DNA of 64,000 nt from Nocardia amikacinitolerans NBRC 108937 (GCF_001612615.1 NZ_BDAU01000038.1:1-64000); one strand, 5' to 3'; counted from the stretch's first letter, positions 19,744 through 31,076 are shown. Notes: generated by a model from the letters alone, not told the origin. Numbers and translations: made by a program.

Positions 19744-21351
19744 CTACTTCTCGATGTTCTCGAAGTCGAACAGGCCGTTCCAAGCCAGCCGCGCGTTGCT
19801 GACTCGATCCGAATGACCTGCCGCCGCAACGTAATTCAGCACCGGTATATCGGCCATGTCGCGGATGAGCAGCGCCTGCGCCTGAGCGATGAGACGGTAG
19901 GACTCCTCCTGGGTGGGCGCGGCCAGCGCGGCGTCGAGCAGGCGGTCGAATTCGGGGTTGGCGTAGTTGACGTTGTTGGTCTCGGAGTAGCTGTAGTACT
20001 GCGAGGTGAGGAATTGCAGCATCGTCGGGTAGTCGCCCTGCCAGCCGTAACGGAACGACTTGCCGATGGTCTCGGCGTTCACCTCGTCGCGGATGTTCTT
20101 GAAGGTCGGATAGGGCACCGCGATCGCGTCGATGCCGAGGGTGTTCTTGACGCTGTTGGCCACCGCCTCGACCCAGGCCTGATGCCCGCCGTCGGAGTTG
20201 TAGGCGATCTCGTAGCGGCCCGACCACGGCGCGATGGCGTCGGCCTGCGCCCACAGCCGCTTGGCCTCCTCGGGGTTGTACTTCAGCACCTCGGAACCGG
20301 GCAGGTTGCCGTCGAAGCCGGGCAGCGTGCTCGCGGTGAAATCGCGGGCCGGAATGCGGGTGCCGTGGAAGATCTTCTCGCAGATCTGTTCCCGGTTGAT
20401 CGCCATCGAGATCGCGCGCCTGCGCAGCAGGCCCTCCTCGCCGGCGAAATGCGGGACGTTGGACTGCACGCCGATGTGCTGGTTCTGCGCGACCGGCTTG
20501 GAGATCGCGCGATCACCGAGTTCCTGCTTGTACACCGAGAGCGCGCTGGACGGAATGGTGTCGAGCGCGTCGAGGTTGCCGGATTGCAGATCGGCGTACG
20601 CGGTGTCGAAGGACTGGTACATCACGAACCGCAGGCCCTTGTTCTTGGCCGGACGTCCGCCCTGGTAGTCCGGGTTGGGCACCAGATCGATCTTGACGTT
20701 GTGTTCCCACGCGCCGGCGTCGGCGAACTTGTACGGGCCGTTGCCGATCGGGTTCTGCCCGAACGCCTGCATATCCTTGAACGCCGCCTCCGGCAGCGGA
20801 TAGAACGGGGCGTAGCCGAGCTCGCTCTCGAAATCGATGGAGGGGGCCTTCAACTCGATGGTGAAGGTGCGGTCGTCGACCACCTTCAGACCCGACATCG
20901 TCTGCGCGGTGGGCTTTTCCGCGGACACCTCGTCGAAACCGACTATCGGCGAGAAGACATAGCTCTGCAGCTGCGCGTTGGTGCCGACCGCGCCGTAGTT
21001 CCACGCGTCGACGAAGGACTTGGCCGTCACGGGCGTGCCGTCGGTGAACTTCCAGTTCGGTTTCAGGGTGATTCGGTAGCTCTTGCGATCGGTGGTCTCG
21101 ATCGATTCGGCCATCTCGTTGTGCGCCTTGCCGTCGGCGTCGTAATACTTCAACCCCGCGAAGAGCCGGTCGACCACTCGACCGCCCATGTTCTCGTTGG
21201 TATTGGTCGGCACCAGCGGGTTCTGCGGTTCGGCGCCGTTGACGGTGACGATGTCGGCATCGGCTCCGTCATCGGTGGAACATGCGGACAGCCCTAGGCT
21301 CGTGGCCAGCAAGACCGCCGCGGCGAGCGCGGTAACTCTGTGGAATCGCAA
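19744..21351 (-). CDS. dppA: Dipeptide ABC transporter substrate-binding lipoprotein
   Basis: A 535-aa SBP_bac_5 family protein. The TTG at 21351 follows GGGAG by 6 nt and gives a signal peptide with a lipobox (LGLSAC), so the mature protein is lipid-anchored at its Cys. Binding-protein signatures include GGRVVDRLFAGLKYYDADG, YRITLKPNWKFTDGTPVTAKSF and YVFSPI. It delivers di/oligopeptides to DppBCD; in mycobacteria the system also takes up heme and arachidonate. First gene of the operon, divergent from acs. Confidence 0.94.
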   Translation of the reverse strand: MRFHRVTALAAAVLLATSLGLSACSTDDGADADIVTVNGAEPQNPLVPTNTNENMGGRVVDRLFAGLKYYDADGKAHNEMAESIETTDRKSYRITLKPNWKFTDGTPVTAKSFVDAWNYGAVGTNAQLQSYVFSPIVGFDEVSAEKPTAQTMSGLKVVDDRTFTIELKAPSIDFESELGYAPFYPLPEAAFKDMQAFGQNPIGNGPYKFADAGAWEHNVKIDLVPNPDYQGGRPAKNKGLRFVMYQSFDTAYADLQSGNLDALDTIPSSALSVYKQELGDRAISKPVAQNQHIGVQSNVPHFAGEEGLLRRRAISMAINREQICEKIFHGTRIPARDFTASTLPGFDGNLPGSEVLKYNPEEAKRLWAQADAIAPWSGRYEIAYNSDGGHQAWVEAVANSVKNTLGIDAIAVPYPTFKNIRDEVNAETIGKSFRYGWQGDYPTMLQFLTSQYYSYSETNNVNYANPEFDRLLDAALAAPTQEESYRLIAQAQALLIRDMADIPVLNYVAAAGHSDRVSNARLAWNGLFDFENIEK

Positions 21352-21649
21352 CGCGTACTCCCGATTTCGAGAAGGTCGAAGGCGGCTGTGCGGCCTGCGC
21401 CCCGTAATCCTCTCCAGCGCGTGCCCACACGTCCCGCCTCGGAATGTCAGCGACGTTAGCCATCGGCGGGTGAGCTTGTCATCGGATCGCCCTATGTTCG
21501 TTTCACTTGTTACCAACGCGGCAACATCGGCGAAACACCGAAACTATGCCACCGAAGGCACCCAGCCCGGTGCGTACTCCTCGGCGCGGCGTAGGTCACA
21601 GTTGGCTAGGGTCGAGGGTGGGCAGAGCCGACGCGAAAGAAGAGACGTG

Positions 21650-23677
<2,028 letters not shown>

Positions 23678-23696
23678 GCTTCCGCGCAGACGGTTC

Positions 23697-23734
23697 GCAC
23701 GCTTCGCAGCGGGTGCATCCCCTGCGAAGCGTGC
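23697..23734 (+). terminator. Terminator of acs
   Basis: Perfect 13-bp stem GCACGCTTCGCAG (23697-23709) with CTGCGAAGCGTGC (23722-23734) and a 12-nt loop, 20 nt past the acs stop. Confidence 0.75.
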
Positions 23735-23922
23735 GGCGGCTGGGCGAAGTGCGCACCGGGAGGGCGCAGGGTACGGCCGGTGGGTGATCTTGTCACGGGG
23801 GGTAGCCGTTAGAATTGCGTCAGGTGTGCCGGGAAGTCTGGTCGGCGTGCGGGCAGGTGGTGTGAGCCGGAGCGGCTCGGTCGCGGGTCCGTGGTTTTGC
23901 ACGCCCGGCCGAGAGGTATTCC

Positions 23923-25143
23923 GTGATCAATCAGGTGCGCTCCGAACTAGCTCGTTACCTCCGAACCGAAACAGTCGGTGGCGCCCTGCTTCTCGTCGCG
24001 GCGGCTGTCGCGTTGCTCTGGGCCAACTCCCCGTGGGCCGACAGCTACGTCACCATGACCGAGACGGTGCTGCCGATCGAGCCGCTGCACCTGGAGCTGA
24101 CACTTGCCGATTGGGCGAAGGACGGTCTGCTCGCCGTCTTCTTCTTCGTCGCTGGGCTCGAGCTCAAACGCGAGCTCGTGGTCGGTGAGCTGGCCGACCG
24201 CAAACGCGCCGCACTGCCCATCATCGCCGCGATCGGCGGCGTGGTCACCCCCGCGCTGATCGCGGCGACAGTCGGATTCGGTGTCGAGGGCATGGACCGC
24301 GCCTGGGCCATCCCGGTCGCCACCGACATCGCCTTCGCGCTGGCCGTGCTCGCCATGACCGGTTCGCGGATTCCGGCGGGCGCGCGGGTTTTCCTGCTCA
24401 GCCTTGCCGTGGTGGACGATCTGCTGGCCATCATCCTGATCGCGGTGCTGTTCACCACCACACTCGCACTGCTATGGCTGCTCGCCGCCGCCGCGTGCTT
24501 CGCGGCATGGGCGCTGGCCCAGCACCGACGGATCACCTCGCCGGTGGTGTACGTGCCGCTGGCGCTGGTCTCCTGGTACGCGCTGCACGAGGCCGGTATC
24601 CATCCGACACTCGCGGGTGTCGCGCTCGGCCTGCTGACCAGGGTGCGCACGGATCCCGACGAAGAGGAGGCGCCGGCGACCCGGTGGGAGCATCGGTTCC
24701 AGCCGATCTCGGCCGGGCTGTGCGTGCCGCTGTTCGCGTTGTTCGCTTCCGGAGTCCCGTTGAACAGCAAGGTCTTCGGCGAGCTGTTCACCGACCGGCT
24801 CGCGCTGGCCATCATTCTCGGTCTGCTGCTCGGCAAGACCATCGGCATCTTCGGGATCAGCTGGATGGCAATACGGTTCGGCATCGCGAAGAAGCCGGCC
24901 AACCTCGAATACCGCGACATGTTCGCGCTGTCGGTGCTCGGCGCGATCGGGTTCACGGTTAGCCTTCTCGTGGCGGAGCTCGCGCTGTCCGACGTCGGCG
25001 ACGGATCGGCCGTCGATTTGGCGAAAGCCGCGGTGCTGGTGACCTCCATGGCGGCATCGCTCGCCGGTTCGGCGCTACTGTTGCGGCGTGGGCGTGTCCA
25101 CCAGGCGCGGCGCGCGGCTCGTGCGCTAGAACCGGAAGAGTGA
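23923..25143 (+). CDS. nhaA: Na+/H+ antiporter NhaA
   Basis: A 406-aa polytopic membrane protein exchanging Na+ for H+. It has the NhaA N-terminus (SELARYLRTETVGGALLLVA), the VATDIAFALAVLAM region, and the paired ion-binding aspartates in AVVDDLLAII. About 11-12 helices are visible. Start GTG at 23923 with GAGAGG upstream. In M. tuberculosis this place between acs and the holin-like gene holds an unrelated gene (Rv3668c), so nhaA looks like a lineage-specific insertion or replacement. Standard NhaA length; good confidence. Confidence 0.95.
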   Translation: MINQVRSELARYLRTETVGGALLLVAAAVALLWANSPWADSYVTMTETVLPIEPLHLELTLADWAKDGLLAVFFFVAGLELKRELVVGELADRKRAALPIIAAIGGVVTPALIAATVGFGVEGMDRAWAIPVATDIAFALAVLAMTGSRIPAGARVFLLSLAVVDDLLAIILIAVLFTTTLALLWLLAAAACFAAWALAQHRRITSPVVYVPLALVSWYALHEAGIHPTLAGVALGLLTRVRTDPDEEEAPATRWEHRFQPISAGLCVPLFALFASGVPLNSKVFGELFTDRLALAIILGLLLGKTIGIFGISWMAIRFGIAKKPANLEYRDMFALSVLGAIGFTVSLLVAELALSDVGDGSAVDLAKAAVLVTSMAASLAGSALLLRRGRVHQARRAARALEPEE

Positions 25144-25255
25144 AAGCGGCGCGAGCGAGCCGCAGCGGGAACACCACGCGAGCGACGGGCCCGCAGGCGG
25201 TAGCCTGCGTGACGGAGCTGAAAGCAGTGCCGGGACAGGGAGAAGGGTCGACCAA

Positions 25256-25762
25256 GTGAGTTTCACCCAGGGCGGTAACGGGAACGACGCGCAGAGCGGG
25301 CGCACGGTCACCTCCATTCCGCTGACCGATGCCAACCCGATCGGCTCCGCCAGCTTCGGCACCCTGGTCCGCGACGCGGCCGAGCAGATGTCGACCCTGG
25401 TGCGCGCCGAGGTCGAGCTGGCCAAGGCCGAGGTCACCGGCGAGATCAAGAAGGGCCTGCAAGGCAGCGTCTACTTCATCCTCGCGCTGACCGTGCTGCT
25501 GTTCAGCACCTTCTTCTTTTTCTTCTTCCTCGGCGAGCTGCTCGACGTGTGGCTGGCCAGGTGGGCCGCGTTCCTGATCGTGTTCCTGCTGATGGTCGTC
25601 GCCACCGCGGTTCTCGCGTTCCTCGGTTATCGGCGGGTGAAGAAGCTGCGCGCGCCGGAGAAGACGATCGATTCGCTGAAGCAGGCGCGCTCCGTGCTGC
25701 CGAGCGGGTTCGGCGCCGGCGCGCACGACGAGCACCTGGCGCTGGAAAAGCGCACCAACTGA
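25256..25762 (+). CDS. Phage-holin-family III-like membrane protein (Rv3669 type)
   Basis: A 168-aa protein. The N-terminal amphipathic segment SFGTLVRDAAEQMSTLVRAE is typical of DUF1469/'putative actinobacterial holin-X' proteins. Two transmembrane helices follow (VYFILALTVLLFSTFFFFFFL; AAFLIVFLLMVVATAVLAFLG) and a short basic tail. GTG start with GGGAGAAGGG upstream. No lysis function is implied; these proteins are common in actinobacterial cores and are of unknown role. Transcribed together with the EphE gene that follows after 52 bp. Confidence 0.88.
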   Translation: MSFTQGGNGNDAQSGRTVTSIPLTDANPIGSASFGTLVRDAAEQMSTLVRAEVELAKAEVTGEIKKGLQGSVYFILALTVLLFSTFFFFFFLGELLDVWLARWAAFLIVFLLMVVATAVLAFLGYRRVKKLRAPEKTIDSLKQARSVLPSGFGAGAHDEHLALEKRTN

Positions 25763-25814
25763 CCGTGCGGGTCGTCGTCGCGGCGCCGCGCGCCGACCAC
25801 TAGGCTCGGTCGGC

Positions 25815-26750
25815 GTGTCGTCGAACTTCCTTCCGGATCCGTCCACCGTCCGTTACGACGGTCCGTGGACCCACCGGGACGTTCATGCCAACGGCATTCG
25901 ATTCCACGTCGTGGAGGCCGCGCCCGAGCGCACCGACGCACCACTGGTGGTGCTGCTGCACGGGTTCGCCGATTTCTGGTGGTCCTGGCGGCACCAGCTG
26001 ACCGGGCTCACCGAGCTGGGTTTCCGCGCGGTCGCGGTGGATCTGCGCGGCTACGGCGACAGCGACAAACCGCCGCGCGGCTACGACGGCTGGACCCTCG
26101 CCGGTGACGTCGCCGGACTCATTCGCGCGCTCGGGCACACCGAGGCCGCGCTGGTCGGCCACGCGGAAGGCGGGCTGGTCTGCTGGGCCACCGCGGTTCT
26201 GCACCCGCGGCTGGTGCGCGCCATCGCGCTGGTGAGTTCGCCGCACCCCGGCGCGCTGAAGAGCGCCGTGCTGCGCGATCGGCGGCAGCGCAGGGCCTGG
26301 CTGCCGAACTTCCTGCGCTATCAGCTGCCCCGCTATCCGGAATACCGGCTGACCACCCACGACGGATTCGAGGTGGAACGCCTGCTGCGGCAGCGCGTCA
26401 CCGGATCCTGGTCGGGGACCGCCGAATTCGTGGACGCGGCCCGGCGCATGCGCTCGGCCATCCAGATCCCCGGCGCCGCGCACTGCGCGCTGGAATACCA
26501 ACGCTGGGCGTTCCGCAGCCAGTGGCGCCCCGACGGCCGCCGCTTCATGGCCACCGTCCGCGTCCCCATCGCCATCCCGGTGCTCGCCATGCGCGGCGAA
26601 GCCGACAACTACTTGCTCCGCTCCACCTTCCACCGCGGCCTGCGCTGGTCCCCGCACCGCCGCATGGTCACCGTGCCGAACGCCGCCCACTTCGCCCACC
26701 AGGAGAACCCGGACGTCGTCACCGCGGAACTGGCCAAATTCCTCGGCTGA
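25815..26750 (+). CDS. ephE: Alpha/beta hydrolase, EphE-like
   Basis: A 311-aa alpha/beta-hydrolase fold protein in the Rv3670 position. The oxyanion-side motif LLHGFADFWWSWR and the DLRGYGDSDKPP stretch are epoxide-hydrolase-like, and the C-terminal His is in NAAHFAHQE. The nucleophile elbow, however, reads VGHAEGGLVCW: the position that is Asp in epoxide hydrolases or Ser in esterases is Ala. Either the neighbouring Glu substitutes or the protein is not a classical hydrolase. GTG start at 25815. The family assignment is sure; enzymatic epoxide hydrolysis is doubtful. Confidence 0.88.
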   Translation: MSSNFLPDPSTVRYDGPWTHRDVHANGIRFHVVEAAPERTDAPLVVLLHGFADFWWSWRHQLTGLTELGFRAVAVDLRGYGDSDKPPRGYDGWTLAGDVAGLIRALGHTEAALVGHAEGGLVCWATAVLHPRLVRAIALVSSPHPGALKSAVLRDRRQRRAWLPNFLRYQLPRYPEYRLTTHDGFEVERLLRQRVTGSWSGTAEFVDAARRMRSAIQIPGAAHCALEYQRWAFRSQWRPDGRRFMATVRVPIAIPVLAMRGEADNYLLRSTFHRGLRWSPHRRMVTVPNAAHFAHQENPDVVTAELAKFLG

Positions 26751-27102
26751 AATCGGCGTCCCTGCACCGTGCCGGCAATGTGGGCTGGACGCCGACAGCG
26801 GTACCGCTCAGCCGCGGTGCTCGACGCCTACCCGCCGACGATCCCTTGCTCTGGGCACGCCACCGACGGAAGTGACGACACGGCGCCACCGCACTCGGAT
26901 TCGCACCCGGATCGGCCGCGACGCAGGCAACAGCGCCGCGCGAACCGGTGTGACCTGATACTTCGACGCAGACCGCTAAAGTCATTGCCGCTCGCTATAT
27001 ATCGACCTACTCCCGTGGGCGGGGGATGGGGTCGCCGAATGGCGTCGAATCCGCTGCCCCTTGCGGTCGGCAATCTGATCAGTGACCAGAAAGGCTAGGC
27101 AC
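26751..27102. other. Intergenic region ahead of a secreted protein gene
   Basis: 350 bp with no gene. Contains an AT-rich promoter-like segment (GCTATATATCGACC near 26992) about 105 nt before the next start codon. Nothing else is recognised. Confidence 0.35.
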
Positions 27103-27501
27103 TTGTCTCACACCCGTGTCAGGGCGTTAGTACTCGCTGTTGCCGCCTTCGCTATCGGCGGCGGTATGCAGAGTGTCGCGAACGCCGAACAAGCTCAGCC
27201 CGTGGCCACCGTCCATTCCCCCGGCGAGATAAACGGATCGAGAGAAGTCGCGTACCTGCAGGGCACCTGCGCCGATAGGGTGTCCAGTCTCGAGGTCGTG
27301 CTCCGTCAGGGCAACAACGCCCTCTCGCGTCCTACGGCATGCAACAGCGGCAACTGGCAGCAGGGCTTCTACCAGCGCAGCACCGAGGATCACCCGTTCG
27401 CCTGGCAAGATGGCGAGGCCACAGTCGTCCTCAGGGCATACGACAACGGCGACAATTTCATCGACGGCTACGAAACGACCGTGCAACTGAAATCAGGCTG
27501 A
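27103..27501 (+). CDS. Small secreted protein of unknown function
   Basis: A 132-aa protein with a signal peptide: basic SHTRVR, hydrophobic ALVLAVAAFAIGGGM, cleavage likely after SVANA. The mature ~100 residues contain two cysteines (QGTCADRV and PTACNSGN), probably a disulfide, and are rich in polar residues. No family is recognised. Start TTG at 27103 is chosen because AGAAAGG lies about 10 nt upstream; an in-frame GTG at 27082 would add seven residues. A strong terminator follows. Probably a monocistronic exported protein. Confidence 0.72.
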   Translation: MSHTRVRALVLAVAAFAIGGGMQSVANAEQAQPVATVHSPGEINGSREVAYLQGTCADRVSSLEVVLRQGNNALSRPTACNSGNWQQGFYQRSTEDHPFAWQDGEATVVLRAYDNGDNFIDGYETTVQLKSG

Positions 27502-27552
27502 CGGAGCCCGCGACTGTCGCGAATCCGGCTGACGGAGCCCGCGACTGTCGCG
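27496..27552. repeat. 26-bp direct repeat, 31-bp period
   Basis: GGCTGACGGAGCCCGCGACTG... occurs at 27496-27521 and again at 27527-27552. The first copy contains the stop codon of the secreted-protein gene. A local duplication. Confidence 0.75.
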
Positions 27553-27581
27553 TCCGGGTTGGTCGGACCAACCCGGACGCG
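27549..27581. terminator. Bidirectional terminator
   Basis: Perfect 15-bp stem CGCGTCCGGGTTGGT (27549-27563) / ACCAACCCGGACGCG (27567-27581) with a CGG loop. It lies between the plus-strand secreted-protein gene and the minus-strand marP and can serve both. Confidence 0.85.
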
Positions 27582-27600
27582 ATCCGGGCGTTCACCGCAC

Positions 27601-28794
27601 TCAGCTGAGTACGCAGGCTCCCGTGTCGGCGGGGAGGTTGGCGGTGGGGGCCGCGTCGAGGTCGGAGCGGACCTCGTCGAGGGTCAGCACATAGCCCGTG
27701 TCGTCGTCGGTGACCGCGGCGCCGAAGACGACGCCGAGCACCTGGCCTTCGGTGTCCACCAGCGGGCCGCCGGAGTTGCCAGCTCGGACCAGGCCTCGCA
27801 CGGTGTAGACCTCGCGCTCGACGGTGCCGTTGCGGTAGATCGTCGGGCCGGTGAGGTCGAGCGTCTCGCGGACGCGGGCCGCGCTTGCCGTGTACGGACC
27901 GCCGCCCGGGTAGCCGAGCACGATCGCGCTGTCGCCGGAGCGCGCGGGAGCCGGGGCCTGCGGCACGACCGGCGAGGTCAGGCCGGGCACCGAGAGCACC
28001 GCGATGTCCTTGGACGGATCGAAAAGCACGACGTTGGCGTCCAGCGGTCCGCGTGGGGTGTCCACCGCGACGCTGGTGGTGCCCGCGACCACGTGCGCGT
28101 TGGTCATCACCCGCTCCGGCGCGATGACGAAGCCCGAACCCTCCAGCGCGCGCTGGCAACTCGGCGCGACGCCGCGGATGCGCAGCACGCTCTGTTGCAG
28201 CGAGGCCGCGACGGGGCTGGCGAGCACGCTCGGGTCCGGCGGCTCGACCGCGGCGATGGGCGCGCGGCCGAACGGACCGATGACGTCCGGCAGGCCGGAA
28301 GTGTTGAGCAGCTTGGAGAATTCGTTGGGGACCTTGCGCAGCCAGTTCGGCGCGACCTGGTTGACGTCGGCGAGCACGCGCGAACCGTTGATCGCGGTGG
28401 CGATCGCGGGCTGCGACGAGGTGGCCAGCGGCAGCGCGAGGAGCCACGCGGTGACGAGCACCGCCACCGCCTGCAGCATCGCGCCGACGACGCTGTCCAC
28501 GCTGCGGGTGAACGGATGCCGCATCCCGCTGCGCGCGGCGCGCCCGAGCACCATGCCCGCGACCTCGCCGACGATCACCAAAAGCACGATGAGCAGCACA
28601 CCGGTGAGCACCCTGGTCCGCCCCTCGTCGACGTGCACGAGGATGTGCGGCGCGATGAGGATGCCCGCGACGGCGCCGAGCACGACGCCGAGGAAGGCCA
28701 GCGCCGAGGCGACGGCGCCCTGCCGCCAGCCGGAGGCGGCCGCGGCCAAGGCGAGCAGCACCACGATGATGTCGAGCCAGGCCGAGGAGCTCAT
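27601..28794 (-). CDS. marP: Membrane-anchored serine protease MarP
   Basis: A 397-aa periplasmic trypsin-like protease with four N-terminal transmembrane helices (CvpA-like region, residues ~5-125). Catalytic triad: His234 (TNAHVV), Asp263 (SKDIAVL), Ser341 (GNSGGP). Cys213 and Cys394 match the disulfide known in M. tuberculosis MarP (Rv3671c), which supports acid and oxidative-stress resistance and cell-wall enzyme processing. The ATG at 28794 overlaps the stop of the NUDIX gene (ATGA). Last gene of the operon nth-thioredoxin-NUDIX-marP. Confidence 0.95.
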   Translation of the reverse strand: MSSSAWLDIIVVLLALAAAASGWRQGAVASALAFLGVVLGAVAGILIAPHILVHVDEGRTRVLTGVLLIVLLVIVGEVAGMVLGRAARSGMRHPFTRSVDSVVGAMLQAVAVLVTAWLLALPLATSSQPAIATAINGSRVLADVNQVAPNWLRKVPNEFSKLLNTSGLPDVIGPFGRAPIAAVEPPDPSVLASPVAASLQQSVLRIRGVAPSCQRALEGSGFVIAPERVMTNAHVVAGTTSVAVDTPRGPLDANVVLFDPSKDIAVLSVPGLTSPVVPQAPAPARSGDSAIVLGYPGGGPYTASAARVRETLDLTGPTIYRNGTVEREVYTVRGLVRAGNSGGPLVDTEGQVLGVVFGAAVTDDDTGYVLTLDEVRSDLDAAPTANLPADTGACVLS

Positions 28795-29510
28795 AAGGTC
28801 ATCCCCACTGCGGCGAGTGCCGATTCCAGGTCCCGCACGTCGTCGCGGTCCCATTCCAGTTCCCAGCCCGCGGACTGGAAGATGCCGGCGAGTATTCCGC
28901 CGGTCAGTCCCCAGACCAGCATGCCGTCGACCTGGAAGGCCGGGCTCTGGTAGCCGAGGCTGCCGCGGACGAGGAAGCGATTGGCCGGGTCGAGCATCTC
29001 GGAGAGCGGCACCCGAACCACCCGCTCGGTCTCGCTCTGGTTCACCACCCGCACCTCACCGGGCGTGCGCCAGTAGGCGACGACCGGTGTCACGTCGAAC
29101 CGCGACGGCGGCACGAAGACTTTCGGCAGCACCGCGAGCGGCTGGACGTGCTCGCGCATGACGCCGGTCTCCTCGCACGCCTCGCGCAGCGCGGTGTCGA
29201 TCGGACCCTCGTCCTCGGGATCGACCGCGCCGCCGGGGAAGGCGACCTGTCCCCGGTGCTGGCGCATGGTCGACGCGCGCTGGGTCAGCAGCACGTCGGC
29301 ATCGGCGGGCAGCCCGCCGGGGGCCGTCGGATCGTCCTCGGTCGAACCACTGAAGAGCACGAGCACGGCGGCCTGGCGCGCCTCGCCGGTGATCGTCATG
29401 GCTCGGCGCAGGGCGCGCGCGATCGTCAACGTGTCGCTCGCGTCGGCGTGCGCGGGCTCGACGGCCCGGCGCAGCCAGTGCGGAATGTCGGTCGGCAGCG
29501 GAATCGTCAT
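28791..29510 (-). CDS. NUDIX hydrolase, CoA pyrophosphatase-like
   Basis: A 239-aa NUDIX protein (Rv3672c position). The NUDIX box region is FPGGAVDPEDEGPIDTALRE followed by ACEETGV. The preceding LLTQRASTMRQHRGQVAFPGG stretch is the UPF0035/CoA-diphosphatase signature (LxxTxRxxxMRxHxGQxxFPGG). It likely cleaves CoA derivatives or similar nucleotide diphosphates. ATG at 29510; the long upstream extension in frame has no support. Stop coupled to marP. 133 bp separate it from the thioredoxin-like gene. Confidence 0.93.
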   Translation of the reverse strand: MTIPLPTDIPHWLRRAVEPAHADASDTLTIARALRRAMTITGEARQAAVLVLFSGSTEDDPTAPGGLPADADVLLTQRASTMRQHRGQVAFPGGAVDPEDEGPIDTALREACEETGVMREHVQPLAVLPKVFVPPSRFDVTPVVAYWRTPGEVRVVNQSETERVVRVPLSEMLDPANRFLVRGSLGYQSPAFQVDGMLVWGLTGGILAGIFQSAGWELEWDRDDVRDLESALAAVGMTL

Positions 29511-29643
29511 GCCGCTCCCCCGGTGAACCTGCGCACCACCACCTCCACAACCGTTCTGTCCGCCCGCAACAGACGCTGCGAGATGTCTTGCGGTGTAGAC
29601 CTTCTCACGGCGTCGCAAACATCGTGTTCGACCACGCGCGCCG

Positions 29644-30324
29644 TCACGCCCGCACTCCGAGCGCCGTTGCCACCGTATCGGCAATGTCGTCGACGCCGGT
29701 AAACGTTCGCACGACAACCTGTGCAAGGGAACCATCCGGGCGAACGAGCAGCGAAATCGGCAGCACGGCAGGGGCACCGGCGGCGGCGCGCACCTTGGCG
29801 GCGCCGTCGAGCACACCGGGCAGGTGCACGTCCAATCCCGTCAGGCGCAACAGCGCCTTTGCCTCTTCGGGATCGCTGTGCACGGTGAGCACGGTGACTG
29901 CCGCACCCGCCCGCTCGGCGTACTGACGCAGGTACGGCAACTCCTCGGCGCACGGTCCGCACCAGTAGGCCCAGAGGTTGAGCAGCGCGGGTTTGCCCGC
30001 GAGCGCCGCGGCGAGGTCGACGGGCGCGCCGTCGGCAAGGCAGGTCAGCGTGATCCCGGCCAGCGGTCCCGCTCCCGTCGCGCCCGGCGCGGGTTGTGGA
30101 CAGGGTGCGAGCGCGGCATCGGCGCGCAGTTGCGCGGGGACCTGCTGCGCGGGGGCGGATCGCGAATCCGACGCGGCGTCCTCGCCGCCGCCGCGCGGCC
30201 ACAGCGCGATCACCGCGGCGACGACCACGATCAAGCCGACCAGCGCCCAGCGCATCGCGGAGGGGAACCTCGACGTACCGGAATCTTCTTTCCGCGGCGT
30301 TCGGTCCGCGGCCCGTGATCTCAC
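29644..30324 (-). CDS. Membrane-tethered thioredoxin-like protein
   Basis: A 226-aa protein: basic N-terminus, one transmembrane helix (MRWALVGLIVVVAAVIALW), then an extracytoplasmic TlpA/ResA-like thioredoxin domain with active site WCGPC and cis-Pro region AVLPISLLVRPDGS. Two additional cysteines (APCPQP and LTCLADG) may form a structural disulfide. The GTG start at 30324 overlaps the nth stop (GTGA). Rv3673c position; probably an exported disulfide reductase linked to cytochrome c maturation or envelope redox control. Confidence 0.92.
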   Translation of the reverse strand: MRSRAADRTPRKEDSGTSRFPSAMRWALVGLIVVVAAVIALWPRGGGEDAASDSRSAPAQQVPAQLRADAALAPCPQPAPGATGAGPLAGITLTCLADGAPVDLAAALAGKPALLNLWAYWCGPCAEELPYLRQYAERAGAAVTVLTVHSDPEEAKALLRLTGLDVHLPGVLDGAAKVRAAAGAPAVLPISLLVRPDGSLAQVVVRTFTGVDDIADTVATALGVRA

Positions 30325-31076
30325 AGGCCGACCATCCCGAGCAGGTGTTCGCGCTCCGGACCCTTCACCAGCTTCGCCGCGAGCTCCGGCTCGGTCGGCC
30401 CTGCGCCGAACGAGGGGCAGTCGTCGGCGAGCACGCACGCACCGCACGCCGGCTTCCTGGCATGGCACACCCGCCGACCGTGAAAGATCACGCGATGGGA
30501 CAACATTGTCCATTCCTTGCGCTCGACGAGTTCGCCGACCGCGTGCTCGACCTTGACCGGGTCTTCCTCGGTGGTCCAACCCCACCGGCGAACCAGCCTG
30601 CCGAAATGCGTGTCGACCGTGATGCCCGGCACGTCGAAGGCGTTGCCGAGGATGACGTTGGCAGTCTTGCGGCCGATGCCTGGCAACTTCACCAGTTCGG
30701 CGAGGGTGTGAGGTAATTCACCATCATGTTCGGTCACCAGGGCTTGCCCGAGGCCGATCAGCGAACTCGTCTTGTTCCGGTAGAACCCCGTCGGCCGGAT
30801 GTATTCCTCCAGCTCCGCGCGGTTCGCCTCGGCGTAATCGCGCGCGCTGCGGTACTTGGCGAAGATGGCGGGAGTGGTGAGATTCACGCGCTCGTCGGTG
30901 CACTGCGCGGAAAGGATTGTCGCGACGGCCAATTCGAGCGGCGTTGTGAAATCCAACTCACAGTGCGCGTCGGGAAAAGCGGCGGCGAGAGTGCGGTTCA
31001 TCCGCCGCGCCCTCCGGACGAGTCCCAGCTTCGTTTCCGCCTGTCGCGTGCGGGTTTTCCGTCTCGGAACGGTCAC
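30321..31076 (-). CDS. nth: Endonuclease III (base-excision DNA glycosylase)
   Basis: A 251-aa bifunctional glycosylase/AP lyase acting on oxidised pyrimidines. Helix-hairpin-helix LPGIGRKTANVIL contains the catalytic Lys, and catalytic Asp is in VDTHFGRL. The iron-sulfur loop is CHARKPACGACVLADDC (C-x6-C-x2-C-x5-C). I chose GTG at 31076 because the protein then matches the mycobacterial length (245 aa) and the conserved ETKLGLVRRARRMNRTL start; the frame stays open further upstream. First gene of the nth-marP operon. Confidence 0.95.
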   Translation of the reverse strand: MTVPRRKTRTRQAETKLGLVRRARRMNRTLAAAFPDAHCELDFTTPLELAVATILSAQCTDERVNLTTPAIFAKYRSARDYAEANRAELEEYIRPTGFYRNKTSSLIGLGQALVTEHDGELPHTLAELVKLPGIGRKTANVILGNAFDVPGITVDTHFGRLVRRWGWTTEEDPVKVEHAVGELVERKEWTMLSHRVIFHGRRVCHARKPACGACVLADDCPSFGAGPTEPELAAKLVKGPEREHLLGMVGL

